Part shown: positions 9,960 through 21,051 of the stretch, piece after piece | Position numbering within the stretch: position 1 is the first letter of the stretch | How the letters are laid out: each line of letters starts with the position of its first letter | Assembly (NCBI GenBank): GCA_905181635.1 | Contig: CAJIYM010000003.1 | Coordinates: 248,001-312,000, forward strand | Direction: 5' to 3' | DNA length: 64,000 bases | From: an uncultured Flavobacteriales bacterium | GTDB lineage: Bacteria > Bacteroidota > Bacteroidia > Flavobacteriales > BACL11 | The notes under the pieces: generated by a model | Databases searched by the model: none | Told to the model about the DNA's origin: nothing | Seen by the model: the letters and a program-made list of their open reading frames with translations, nothing else | Position numbers and translations under genes: made by a program

Positions 9960-12900
9960 TTATTCTATTATTATTTTATAAAACAATTTAATTCCCTCCA
10001 CTTCAATTTCTATAAAGTAGATACCACTTGCTTTATTTTCTCTTTTTAGGATATGTTTATCTGTATCTATAACATTATACTCCTCTATTAATTTACCAAA
10101 CACATCTACTAACTTAATACTTGCCTGTTTTACCTGTTTCCCAAAATCAACTGTCGTCTCTTCTCTAAATGGATTAGGATAAATACTTAAAGCTATCCCA
10201 GAAGATAATTGACCAGCACCTGTTGATATATTATCAAAAATGTTTGACTCTACAGTACATCCGTTCCCATCAGTTACAACAACATAATAAACACCATAAT
10301 TAGCAACAATATATGTTACACTAGTACCTATTGAAACAAATGGATTAGACTGTTCTCTCCAAGAGTATGAGAATGGTGCTGTACCTCCTAATGGAATCCC
10401 TGAAGTTAACACATATGAACTCTCCGTAATATTCACACTTAATGCTTCTGGCTCTGTTACACTATAAGTAAACTCACGCTCACAACCATTACCATCTGTA
10501 ACTGTTAGTGTATCAACACCTACAGTTAAATTACTCGCTAATGCAGATGTTTGACCTGAATTCCAAGTATAACTATAAGGAGGTATTGTTCCAGAAGATG
10601 AAGCCAATATACTACCCGTACTTTCCCCAAAACAATCTACGTGCTCTATTGTAACAGTATTCGTTATTGCTGAATACTCTACAACCTCTAAAGTATCACT
10701 TACACTACAGCCAAGCGTATTATTATAATTAGCTAATAAAACATAAATACCTGCCACTAAACTATCTACCTGAACACCTGATCCAATAACAACTCCTGAA
10801 TTATTTATATTCTCCCAACTGTAACTGTAACCCGGATTCAAGTTAGGATTTAAAATAGTTAACACCCCTGTTGAAGAAGCATTACAAATAGTATCCGTTA
10901 AAATAGATATAGAAGCTACAGTGTAAGTGTCATAATCAACTACCTGCTGATTTACACCCCCAGCAATAACAGAGGAAGGACAATTATTAATATCTGTTAA
11001 AGCAACTGTATAATCCCCTGAGCAAACATTTGATATATAATTATTTGCTGTAATAGAATGAGAGGTAATAAATCCTGTCTGATTATCTGTAAGTAAAGCA
11101 GTATATAAGGCAACTCCTCCTGACAAACTATCAATCAATATAGTACCATCACAAGCACCTAAGCAGCTTTCTGAAGTACTCACGGAAATATTAAAGGTTA
11201 GGCTAGAAGGCTCAGATAAAACAATACTTCTGTTTACCATACAGTTATTTGTATCTCTAATGGTTACTGAATAAACTCCTGAATATAAATTATTAATTGT
11301 AGCTGTAGTAGCAGAAGAACCTCCAAACCATTGATAAGCATAAGGTGCATGGCCTCCAGAAGCGGTTACCTGTGCACCACCATCATTATAACCAAAACAA
11401 CTTACTTCATTACTATCCAAACCACCACTAGAATATTGATGTAAAGAGGCAACACTTGCATCCATACTCTCTAAATAAACACGTAAGGTATCAGTACTTG
11501 CACTAGCGATACATCCCTTCGTATCTGTAACAGTAATGGTATAAGAACTATCAGATGAATTATAATTATCTGCCAATAAAGCACTAGCAGTAGTAGTTGT
11601 TTGTGGTAAATTTAAATTGTCATCCCAAACATAAGTATAGCCTGGAGTCCCTCCATAGGCAAAAGCAGATAAACTAGCGGTATTAACACCAACACAATAA
11701 GGTAATATTGTTTGAGTATCGTCTATCTCAATCATTAATTCTGTAGGCTCATGAGTAAATACTGTATCACTTGCACTACACCCTTTTGCATCTGTAACTA
11801 CAACTATATGTAAACCTGGAGTTAGTGTATTAATCGTATCACCTACCCACTGTCCATTATCCCAATCAAAAACATAAGGCAATGTACCTCCTACTGCTGT
11901 TGCTGCTGCTAAACCATCATTAGCACCATAACAATCTATCTGATCCAACTCAAATGCCTCCATACTCAAAGGCTCTGGCTCTGAAATATAAATACTATCA
12001 ACAACCTCACAACCTAAAATATCTCTAGTAGTTACAAAATAACTACCCTGTAATAGACCTACTGCTATATCTAAATTAACACCAACAGTCTGCTGACCTT
12101 GACTCCAAAAATAAGTGTACACACTAGAAAATCCTCCAACTGAACTAATAGTAGCAATACCATCAGCATCGCCATAACAACTAACGTTCTGAATATTAGT
12201 TAAATCAGATTCTATCAAAGGGTTCTCAGAAATATAAATACTATCAACAACCTCACAACCCCAATCATCTGATAAAGTAACTGAATGATAACCAGAAGTT
12301 AAACCATCAGCAATAGATGAAGTCTCTCCATTATCCCATAAATAAGCATAATTAACCTGACCACCAGTAGCATATAAAATAGCCTTACCTACACTATCAC
12401 TATAACAAGCTATACCCTCAACAAGAACCAAACTATCTATACTTAAAGCATTAGAAGGCTCTGGAACATTAAAAGTATAATCAACAAAACATCCCCTAAC
12501 ATCATAAATATGTAATACATAAATACCTGCAAATAAATCAAATAAAGTATCGCGCTGAAAGATGTAACTAGATGAAGATTGTACAGTATCCCCCTGAGAA
12601 TCTAACCAATAATAAGCATAAGGACCCCAACCACCTCCAGCATCTCCAACCAACATACCCGTATTATCCCCCTTACAAGGAATACCAAATATCTGAGCAG
12701 AAGCCTGCAAGGCAACCTGAGGCTCAATAATATTAACACTAGTAAATGTGTCACAACCATTTGCATCCTCAACAGATAAATAATAACTACCTGCAATCAA
12801 ACCAATAGCAGTATCGTTATCACTAAAACTAACAGGATTACCACTCTCATACCAAGAATAAATATAACCAGGTGTACCTCCAGCAGAAGAACCAACAACA

Positions 12901-14864
12901 AAGCCAGAACTACCACCATAACAAACAGCAACTTCTGAAGAAGCTAAAGCCTGTAAAGGAAATCCAGGAGCCGAAATAGTTACTGGAACTTCCAACAAAC
13001 ACCCTGAAGAGTTGTCAACAACAGTAATAATGTGAGATCCAGCGCTTACATTACTAAAAAAAGTATCTAATGGATGAGCACTAGTATTTAAAACACCGTC
13101 TAAATAAAAATCATAAAGCAATACATTAGTATAATCCTCAACGGAAACTTGTACTGAGCCATCTGTATCGTCCCAACAATTTATATTAGTATTTGAAATT
13201 GAAAAATAAATTGGTGAAATGGTATCGGAAGATAATGAATTCTCAGCGCATGTAGACTCTGAAGTTAAATAAAAGTATTTAATACCTCCAACAAGAGATG
13301 AGGCAGGAACTACATCTGATTCATAAGGGTAACTAACATCAGATAAAATAGTGTAAGGGCCTCCAATATTTTCAGATCCATAAATATGATAGACTGTTGA
13401 TGAACTAGCACCAACACTTGAATTCCAATTAAAAGTAACATCTCCATTAGGAGATTCCCAAGCACATTCAAAATCAGGAGCAGGTAAAGAATCAGCTGCG
13501 GAAACTTCAATAGTAATAGTTGCAATTGTAATTGCATTAGCAGGACAAAAATCATCAAAAGCTTTAATTGCAAAAGTATATATGTTAGAAGTAATCCCGC
13601 AACCGGCATCAGTGGCAACATGGCTACAAGCCGTTTGCCATTCAAAAACCCCCTCTACAAGTTGAAGCCCGGTTATTGGAGGTGCTAAACCAGAAGTATT
13701 AACAAAAGTAGCACAAGGAGGATTATCACAAAGAGTATTCGTAATATAATCATCAGATACTTGTCCTCCTGAAATTTCAAGAGTAATATCTTGCGATAAT
13801 CCATTAGCATATAAATCATTATCACTAGCAGTAATGTTAAATGTAACTAGGTCTCCTGCTGAAACACTTTGAAAAAATACAGAGGGTGGAGAAGTGTTCA
13901 AAATAGGAGGAAGATTAATGGTTCCATTAGGCAAAATAGGGCAGGCAATTAGAACAGACTGAATTTCCCTGTAAATTGAAGCAACTTTTTGACCACACTT
14001 GAATGCATCTACCCTAATTACTGAAGAAAAATTACCAGCTATATTTGATGCGTAATTAATCTCTCCCGTTTGCGCATTAAGTGTAACTCCTCCTGGTAAA
14101 GGATTATTAAAAGTGTAAGGTGCAACAAAAGGAATAGACAAAGGATTTAAGCCAGGATTATAAGCTGTTCCAAAACCAATGTCATCTAAAGGTTCATCCC
14201 AGGAATATGACAAACTATCTAATTCAAAATCAGAAGCGTTTGGTGTGTAAGAAAAAGAATAACCAATACATATAATTGTTTTAGGACTTTCATTAAATTT
14301 TGGAGAGTTATCATAACATGGGTCAGCAGGCAAAATATTTCCATTAGCATCTGTAAAAGGAAACATAGAAGCTCTTAGAGTAAATCCCTCACTTGGATTA
14401 GCTGGAGTAAGTATAACTAAATTAGATATTGCTCCATTTCTACAACAAGAATCCCATGTAAAAAACCAGCCCGTAGCGGGAGGAGTTCCTGGTAAAGCAA
14501 TAGGTTGTGATTCATAAAGGTATTCTTCAACTGCACCAACAGGATTTGTATTACAATCCAAACAGGCATTACCGCTATTAACGGCGTCCCCTGGAGGTGA
14601 AATATCAGTGCTAGACACATAATCAAGACTAATGTTGGATATTGGATTTACCCCACCATCCCAAACATCTATTGTCTGTGAAAAAGTAGAAAGTGTAGTA
14701 CCATCACAGTCACGATAAACTTTCATTCTAAAAATATACTTACCAACATCTGGGTTATTAGGATCTTTAATACATTCCCATGTAATTTCACCTCCCATAA
14801 TGTGAGTTGCATGAGTATTAACAAAAGCAAATAACACAACTATTAATAGTATAATTTTTTTCAT
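9960..14864 (-). CDS. Giant SprB-repeat secreted protein, type A T9SS tail (copy 2, different head)
   Basis: Predicted 1634-aa surface protein. A signal peptide ends around residue 19, followed at once by HIMGGEITW and KVYRDC, an N-terminal signature common in large secreted Bacteroidota proteins. The head (to about residue 560) includes a cadherin-like stretch (NLPPILNTSPPS, ITASDNDLY) and a fibronectin-III-like stretch (ADSLPAPDFECAWESPNGD). One divergent SprB module (NINCWDDTDG) precedes the shared block of about 988 residues (636-1623) that is identical to copy 1, including most of the type A sorting domain. The final residues (YKIIIE) differ from copy 1 (FKLIIK). It is the first gene of the cluster. 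Function unknown; adhesion or matrix formation is an inference from SprB. Confidence 0.88.
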   Translation of the reverse strand: MKKIILLIVVLFAFVNTHATHIMGGEITWECIKDPNNPDVGKYIFRMKVYRDCDGTTLSTFSQTIDVWDGGVNPISNISLDYVSSTDISPPGDAVNSGNACLDCNTNPVGAVEEYLYESQPIALPGTPPATGWFFTWDSCCRNGAISNLVILTPANPSEGFTLRASMFPFTDANGNILPADPCYDNSPKFNESPKTIICIGYSFSYTPNASDFELDSLSYSWDEPLDDIGFGTAYNPGLNPLSIPFVAPYTFNNPLPGGVTLNAQTGEINYASNIAGNFSSVIRVDAFKCGQKVASIYREIQSVLIACPILPNGTINLPPILNTSPPSVFFQSVSAGDLVTFNITASDNDLYANGLSQDITLEISGGQVSDDYITNTLCDNPPCATFVNTSGLAPPITGLQLVEGVFEWQTACSHVATDAGCGITSNIYTFAIKAFDDFCPANAITIATITIEVSAADSLPAPDFECAWESPNGDVTFNWNSSVGASSSTVYHIYGSENIGGPYTILSDVSYPYESDVVPASSLVGGIKYFYLTSESTCAENSLSSDTISPIYFSISNTNINCWDDTDGSVQVSVEDYTNVLLYDFYLDGVLNTSAHPLDTFFSNVSAGSHIITVVDNSSGCLLEVPVTISAPGFPLQALASSEVAVCYGGSSGFVVGSSAGGTPGYIYSWYESGNPVSFSDNDTAIGLIAGSYYLSVEDANGCDTFTSVNIIEPQVALQASAQIFGIPCKGDNTGMLVGDAGGGWGPYAYYWLDSQGDTVQSSSSYIFQRDTLFDLFAGIYVLHIYDVRGCFVDYTFNVPEPSNALSIDSLVLVEGIACYSDSVGKAILYATGGQVNYAYLWDNGETSSIADGLTSGYHSVTLSDDWGCEVVDSIYISENPLIESDLTNIQNVSCYGDADGIATISSVGGFSSVYTYFWSQGQQTVGVNLDIAVGLLQGSYFVTTRDILGCEVVDSIYISEPEPLSMEAFELDQIDCYGANDGLAAATAVGGTLPYVFDWDNGQWVGDTINTLTPGLHIVVVTDAKGCSASDTVFTHEPTELMIEIDDTQTILPYCVGVNTASLSAFAYGGTPGYTYVWDDNLNLPQTTTTASALLADNYNSSDSSYTITVTDTKGCIASASTDTLRVYLESMDASVASLHQYSSGGLDSNEVSCFGYNDGGAQVTASGGHAPYAYQWFGGSSATTATINNLYSGVYSVTIRDTNNCMVNRSIVLSEPSSLTFNISVSTSESCLGACDGTILIDSLSGGVALYTALLTDNQTGFITSHSITANNYISNVCSGDYTVALTDINNCPSSVIAGGVNQQVVDYDTYTVASISILTDTICNASSTGVLTILNPNLNPGYSYSWENINNSGVVIGSGVQVDSLVAGIYVLLANYNNTLGCSVSDTLEVVEYSAITNTVTIEHVDCFGESTGSILASSSGTIPPYSYTWNSGQTSALASNLTVGVDTLTVTDGNGCEREFTYSVTEPEALSVNITESSYVLTSGIPLGGTAPFSYSWREQSNPFVSIGTSVTYIVANYGVYYVVVTDGNGCTVESNIFDNISTGAGQLSSGIALSIYPNPFREETTVDFGKQVKQASIKLVDVFGKLIEEYNVIDTDKHILKRENKASGIYFIEIEVEGIKLFYKIIIE
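9997..12960. repeat. Long direct repeat, copy 2 (pairs with 1638-4601)
   Basis: Second copy of the near-identical 2.96-kb block, same orientation. No transposase, terminal inverted repeats or target duplication are visible at its edges, so it is not an insertion sequence. Confidence 0.93.
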
Positions 14865-14881
14865 ATCATTCGTATTTTCTA

Positions 14882-14897
14882 CAAAAATACAAAATTA
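14882..14897 (-). promoter_or_regulatory. Two overlapping-range -7 boxes upstream of the SprB cluster
   Basis: The minus strand carries TATTTTTG (14882-14889) and TAATTTTG (14890-14897), both fitting TAnnTTTG, 17-33 bases before the start of the first SprB gene. Confidence 0.45.
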
Positions 14898-15050
14898 TCA
14901 GCTTAAATCGATAGTATTTTTCTGCAATCTTAGGTACTCAAACAGCAAAAAAGGAAATGCAATAGCTAAACCAATTTATATCAATAAAATTAATAATCTA
15001 TTTATCACAAAAAAAATACAAACAAGCGGCATTCAATTTAGATATAAACG

Positions 15051-15058
15051 TACTTTTG
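15051..15058 (+). promoter_or_regulatory. Candidate -7 box for the UvrD-like helicase
   Basis: TACTTTTG, 17 bases upstream of the ATG at 15076. The rest of the 211-bp divergent gap (14865-15075) shows no other recognisable element. Confidence 0.5.
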
Positions 15059-15075
15059 AAATTCGAAAAAATATT

Positions 15076-17355
15076 ATGGAAGACTATTTACAAAAATTAA
15101 ACCCAGAACAAAAATTAGCTACACAACACCTTAAAGGTCCCTTAATGGTAATTGCCGGTGCAGGATCAGGCAAAACAAGAGTCCTTACTTATCGCATTGT
15201 TCACTTGCTAAAAACTGGAGTTAATCCACACAATATTTTATCATTAACCTTTACAAATAAAGCATCCAAAGAGATGCGAAACAGAATAGAAAATATTGTA
15301 GGACAAAACAATGCAAAGAGTCTATGGATGGGTACATTTCACTCAGTATTTTCAAAAATATTACGCTTTGAAGCTGATAAATTAAACTACCCTTCCAATT
15401 TTACAATTTATGACACTGATGATTCCAAAAGTTTAGTGAGAAGTATCATAAAAGAACTAAATTTAGATAAAGATATTTATAAGGTTGGCGTTATCCGAAA
15501 TAGAATTTCTTCTTTAAAAAACAACTTCATTACTCCTGTTGGATACGCAAATAAAGCAGAATTATTACAAACTGATAAAATTGCAAAGCGAACAGAATTC
15601 GGAAGGATTTATCAAAAATATGTTCAAAGATGTGAAAAAGCTTCAGCTATGGACTTTGATGATTTATTATTAAAAACATATCAACTACTAGACAATCATC
15701 CAGATGCTTTATTAAAGTACCAGCAGAAATTCAAATTCATATTAATTGACGAGTATCAGGACACCAATCACATTCAATATCTGATCATTAAAAAACTAGC
15801 TGCCCTTAACGAAAACATATGTATTGTTGGTGATGATGCACAAAGTATTTATGCATTTAGAGGCGCTAATATTCAAAATATTCTCAACTTTAAACTAGAC
15901 TACCCTGACTTCAAAACCTATAAGCTAGAACAGAACTATCGATCTACTTCCACTATTGTTGAGGCGGCTAATAGCATAATAAAAAATAATGAAAAACAAC
16001 TTGAGAAAAATATCTGGACCAACAACAGTAAAGGCCATAAAATAATTGTTTGCAAAACAGGCTCAGACAATGACGAAGGAAGATTGATTGCAAACACAAT
16101 TGGCGATATTGAAATGCGCGAACAAGCCCAGCATAAAGAATTTGCAATTTTATACAGAACAAATGCTCAGTCAAGGTCTTTTGAAGAATCATTACGAAAA
16201 AGAAACATAGCTTACAAAATTTATGGTGGACTTTCGTTTTACCAAAGAAAAGAAATAAAAGATTTACTTGCTTATTATCGTTTAGCAATTAACCCAAATG
16301 ATGAGGAGGCTTTTAAGAGAATTATAAATTACCCAGCAAGAGGTGTTGGCGCAACAACCATCCAAAAACTTAATGTTTTTGCTAACGAACATGATAAAAG
16401 TATTTGGGAGGTTATCAATAATTTAGATGAGATAGAAATTAATATAAATAAAGGAACGCAAATTAAGCTTAAAGAATTTGCGCTCATGATTAACAGCTTC
16501 ATTATAAATACTAGAAAAAAAGAAGCTTATCTTGTTGCGGAAGAAATTGCAAAACAAAGTGGATTATTTAACGATTTGTACACTGATAAAACTCCTGAAG
16601 GTGTCAGTAGGTTTGAGAATATTCAGGAGTTGTTAAATGGAATAAAGGATTTTAGTGAAACTGCTGAAAAAGGAGTTAATAAATTACCTGATTTCATGGA
16701 AGATGTTGCCTTATTGACAGATCAAGACAAAGAAACTGAGGAAGATTTTAATAAAGTAACTTTAATGACCGTTCATGCGGCAAAAGGATTAGAATTTCCA
16801 TATGTATTTGTTGTAGGGTTGGAAGAAAATCTTTTCCCTAGTATGATGAGCGGTGAAAGTCAAGAGAATTTAGAAGAAGAAAGGCGTCTTTTCTATGTTG
16901 CAATAACAAGAGCTGAGAAAAGATTATTTTTATCTTTTGCCTCATCTCGATTTAAATGGGGACAGTATATTGATTGCGAACCAAGTCGATTTATTAATGA
17001 ACTAGACGAAAGCTTTCTAGAAAAACATGAAATTACACCAAAAAATAAAAATGAGTCTAGTCCTTATAAAATTCATGCTAAAACTAAGTTTAAGAAACAA
17101 GAAAACTCTAATGTTACAAAGAAATTCATAGCGCCTAAAAACTTAACAAATATCAATAGAGCAAAAAACATTAGAATAAATGAAAGTGATCTTAGCAAAA
17201 TACAATCTGGAATGAAAGTGAAACATTCCCGATTTGGAGAAGGCGAAGTATTGACTGTTTCAGGAGAAGGAGCTGACAAAAAAGCAGGGGTATTTTTCAG
17301 TGGAATTGGACTAAAGCAACTATTACTTAAGTTTGCTAAACTGGAGATATTATAA
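15076..17355 (+). CDS. pcrA: UvrD/PcrA-type superfamily 1 DNA helicase
   Basis: 3'-5' ATP-dependent DNA helicase for nucleotide excision repair, mismatch repair or clearing RecA and replication blocks. The 759-aa product has Walker A AGAGSGKT (about residues 27-34), motif Ia LTFTNKA, the DEYQDTN Walker B box (about 225), QNYRST (motif IV region), TVHAAKGLEF (motif V) and YVAITRAEKRL (motif VI). The last 60 residues (GMKVKHSRFGEGEV) form the PcrA/UvrD-type Tudor-like tail that binds RNA polymerase in better-studied homologues. It stands alone, divergent from the SprB cluster and convergent with ribF. UvrD versus PcrA naming is not separable here. Confidence 0.95.
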   Translation: MEDYLQKLNPEQKLATQHLKGPLMVIAGAGSGKTRVLTYRIVHLLKTGVNPHNILSLTFTNKASKEMRNRIENIVGQNNAKSLWMGTFHSVFSKILRFEADKLNYPSNFTIYDTDDSKSLVRSIIKELNLDKDIYKVGVIRNRISSLKNNFITPVGYANKAELLQTDKIAKRTEFGRIYQKYVQRCEKASAMDFDDLLLKTYQLLDNHPDALLKYQQKFKFILIDEYQDTNHIQYLIIKKLAALNENICIVGDDAQSIYAFRGANIQNILNFKLDYPDFKTYKLEQNYRSTSTIVEAANSIIKNNEKQLEKNIWTNNSKGHKIIVCKTGSDNDEGRLIANTIGDIEMREQAQHKEFAILYRTNAQSRSFEESLRKRNIAYKIYGGLSFYQRKEIKDLLAYYRLAINPNDEEAFKRIINYPARGVGATTIQKLNVFANEHDKSIWEVINNLDEIEININKGTQIKLKEFALMINSFIINTRKKEAYLVAEEIAKQSGLFNDLYTDKTPEGVSRFENIQELLNGIKDFSETAEKGVNKLPDFMEDVALLTDQDKETEEDFNKVTLMTVHAAKGLEFPYVFVVGLEENLFPSMMSGESQENLEEERRLFYVAITRAEKRLFLSFASSRFKWGQYIDCEPSRFINELDESFLEKHEITPKNKNESSPYKIHAKTKFKKQENSNVTKKFIAPKNLTNINRAKNIRINESDLSKIQSGMKVKHSRFGEGEVLTVSGEGADKKAGVFFSGIGLKQLLLKFAKLEIL

Positions 17356-17391
17356 TGCCTAAATAAAGAAGCTTAATCGGAATTTCATAAT

Positions 17392-18348
17392 TTAATCAAA
17401 GACATTATTCTTTTCATTTATGACATCCAAATATATTTTACAATTATTTTCATCAATCTTTAGCTGACCTTGCAAATCTTCTAAAGAGTCAAACTGTTTT
17501 TCATCTCTAATTCTCTTTAAAAACTCAACTTTTATATCAGAATCATAAACATCATCTGAAAAATCAAAAATATGTACTTCTAAAGAATGCTTACTATTGT
17601 TGAGGGTTGGTTTATTACCAATATTTAACATACCAAAATACTGCTTATTTTTCAAAAATACTTTCACAATATACACACCATCACAAGGGATTAATTTCCA
17701 CTTATTTTCAATCAGAATGTTAGCAGTTGGATAAGCTATTGTTCGGCCAATTTCATTACCCTTAACTACAATACCATTTATTAAATAATTATATCCCAAG
17801 TAAGCATTTGCTTTCTCTACTGATCCATTAGATAACAACTTTCTTATTTTTGTAGAACTGACAGTAACTTCTGACTCATCTTGTGGTGGAATTTGTTCCA
17901 GTTTAAAATTATATAATTCTGAAAGTTCTTTCAATTCATTGTAAGACCCCTCTCTATTCCTTCCAAAATGATGATCATATCCTACAACCATATGTTTCAT
18001 TTTCAATTTATTTACGAGTAAATCTCTAATAAAATTAACTGATTTTGTTCTTGAAAAATCTTTTGTAAACTCATGAATAATAAAATGCTGTATTCCTGAT
18101 TTTTCTAATTCTTTTATTTTCTCATCAATCGTGTTTAACAATTTGAGCTTTTGATCCTCAGGCTGTAAAACATGCCTAGGGTGTGGATAAAAAGTAAGCA
18201 AAACGCTTTCTCCAACTTCATTTTTAGCAATTTCATTCATACGTTTCAAGACATATTTATGTCCTTTGTGCACACCATCAAAAGTGCCTAAAGTTAATAC
18301 TGACTTAATATCTGATGGAAACTGGTCTATTGAATGATAAACTTTCAC
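17392..18348 (-). CDS. ribF: Bifunctional riboflavin kinase / FAD synthetase
   Basis: Makes FMN and then FAD from riboflavin. The 318-aa product has the N-terminal nucleotidyltransferase motif TLGTFDGVHKGHK (about residues 19-31), FYPHPR, and the C-terminal flavokinase motif with GRTIAYPTANI and FGMLNIGNKPT. Length is normal for the family. The start codon is GTG. It is divergent from atpD, with a TAATTTTG box 35 bases upstream. Confidence 0.95.
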   Translation of the reverse strand: MKVYHSIDQFPSDIKSVLTLGTFDGVHKGHKYVLKRMNEIAKNEVGESVLLTFYPHPRHVLQPEDQKLKLLNTIDEKIKELEKSGIQHFIIHEFTKDFSRTKSVNFIRDLLVNKLKMKHMVVGYDHHFGRNREGSYNELKELSELYNFKLEQIPPQDESEVTVSSTKIRKLLSNGSVEKANAYLGYNYLINGIVVKGNEIGRTIAYPTANILIENKWKLIPCDGVYIVKVFLKNKQYFGMLNIGNKPTLNNSKHSLEVHIFDFSDDVYDSDIKVEFLKRIRDEKQFDSLEDLQGQLKIDENNCKIYLDVINEKNNVFD

Positions 18349-18383
18349 TTATTTTTTAATTTTAGGTATGTTGAAAAAGTGTT

Positions 18384-18391
18384 CAAAATTA
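18384..18391 (-). promoter_or_regulatory. Candidate -7 box for ribF
   Basis: Minus strand TAATTTTG, 35 bases before the GTG start of ribF. Confidence 0.4.
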
Positions 18392-18440
18392 ACAATTAAT
18401 TTAAACCCATTAATATTAGCACAATACAATTTAAAAATAG

Positions 18441-20003
<1,563 letters not shown>

Positions 20004-20010
20004 TTAAAGA

Positions 20011-20247
20011 ATGATATTAGAAATAATAACACCAGAAAAAAAAGTTTTTAACGGAGAAGTCTCTTCAGTGAAATTCCCTGGAGAATCAGGTGAATTTGAA
20101 GTACTCAATAATCACGCTTCTATTATTTCAACTTTAACAAGTGGAAATATAAGAGTAATTACTATTGAAGAAAAAACTGAAAATTTCACAGTAAATGGTG
20201 GTGTAATTGAAATGAAACAAAACAAAATTATTGTTTTAGCTGATTAA
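20011..20247 (+). CDS. atpC: ATP synthase F1 subunit epsilon, short form
   Basis: Central-stalk subunit coupling gamma rotation to catalysis. At 78 aa it contains only the N-terminal beta-sandwich (ITPEKKVFNGEV, FPGESGEFEVLNNHA) and lacks the C-terminal two-helix domain of the roughly 135-aa enterobacterial subunit, so the helix-based inhibition of ATP hydrolysis should be absent. Short epsilon subunits are common in Bacteroidota. Confidence 0.95.
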   Translation: MILEIITPEKKVFNGEVSSVKFPGESGEFEVLNNHASIISTLTSGNIRVITIEEKTENFTVNGGVIEMKQNKIIVLAD

Positions 20248-20270
20248 TTTAAAAGCATTAAATTTAGAAA

Positions 20271-20299
20271 GAGGATTACATTGTAGTCCTCTTTTTTTT
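20271..20299 (+). terminator. Terminator after atpDC
   Basis: GAGGATTAC pairs with GTAGTCCTC around a 3-base loop (one G-T wobble), followed by eight T. It directly abuts the promoter box of the next gene. Confidence 0.85.
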
Positions 20300-20303
20300 A
20301 TGC

Positions 20304-20311
20304 TACTTTTG
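20304..20311 (+). promoter_or_regulatory. -7 box giving a near-leaderless transcript
   Basis: TACTTTTG ends 4 bases before the ATG of the YiiX-like gene; if it is used, transcription would start at or beside the start codon. Confidence 0.5.
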
Positions 20312-20315
20312 AGAA

Positions 20316-20969
20316 ATGAAAAATCACTTTTTTATAACACTTTTTTGCAGTATTCTTCTAAGTTCATGTTTACAAAAAAAAATTGAATTGCAGGAGGGTG
20401 ATTTATTATTTCAAGATTTAGACTCCTCCCCTCTTTGTGATGCGATTGAATTAGTAACACCAGGATACAAAGATGCTAATTTCTCACATATAGGCTTAGT
20501 AGTTTTAGATAATGATACTCTTAAAATTTTAGAAGCTATTCCACCAAAAGTTGTTTTAACAGACATGAAATCGTTCTTTAGTCGTTCTTATGATACAGAA
20601 GGAAAATCTAAAATAATAGCAGGAAGATTAAAAGATGAATTTCAATATACAATTAAAAATGCAATTATTTATGCTAAAAGCAAAGTAGGAATAGAGTATG
20701 ATGAAGCATTTATAATGAATAACAACTTATATTATTGTTCAGAATTAATCTTTGAAGCATTTGAAAAAGATTCTATTTTCAAACTAAAACCAATGACATT
20801 TTTACATCCAGAGACAAATGACACATTAATTGTCTGGAAAAATTACTATTCAAAACTAGGCCTTACAATTCCACAAAACGAACCAGGAATTAACCCTGGA
20901 ACTATGTCCTTATCAAACAAAATTGAAATAATATATTCATATGGAATTCCAGATGGCATGAAAAATTAA
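20316..20969 (+). CDS. YiiX/YebB-like permuted papain-fold lipoprotein
   Basis: Predicted 217-aa lipoprotein with lipobox LLSSC (about residues 14-18), so probably membrane-anchored in the envelope. The body fits the YiiX branch of NlpC/P60-like circularly permuted cysteine proteases: an N-terminal LQEGDLLFQD strand, a His in FSHIGLVV, and a Cys in NLYYCSELIFEAF. Members act as amidases or peptidases on unknown substrates. It follows the atpDC terminator and has its own promoter box, so it is a separate unit. The substrate cannot be inferred. Confidence 0.8.
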   Translation: MKNHFFITLFCSILLSSCLQKKIELQEGDLLFQDLDSSPLCDAIELVTPGYKDANFSHIGLVVLDNDTLKILEAIPPKVVLTDMKSFFSRSYDTEGKSKIIAGRLKDEFQYTIKNAIIYAKSKVGIEYDEAFIMNNNLYYCSELIFEAFEKDSIFKLKPMTFLHPETNDTLIVWKNYYSKLGLTIPQNEPGINPGTMSLSNKIEIIYSYGIPDGMKN

Positions 20970-20999
20970 CAAGCCCTATTTCCTATTTGTAAATAATTA

Positions 21000-21007
21000 T
21001 ATCTTTG
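21000..21007 (+). promoter_or_regulatory. Candidate -7 box for the TonB-dependent receptor
   Basis: TATCTTTG, 44 bases before the ATG. No riboswitch-like fold was evident in the short leader. Confidence 0.55.
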
Positions 21008-21051
21008 CAAAAGAGCATATAAACAATCATCTACAATTACATACAACTAAA

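Noticed and set aside
1638-12960. Long repeat as a transposon or CRISPR-like array
   Set aside because: No transposase, terminal inverted repeats or spacer pattern; the repeat is continuous coding sequence in frame in both genes.
20970-21051. Cobalamin riboswitch before the BtuB-like receptor
   Set aside because: The gap is only 82 bases with the promoter box inside it; too short and without the conserved B12-box blocks.
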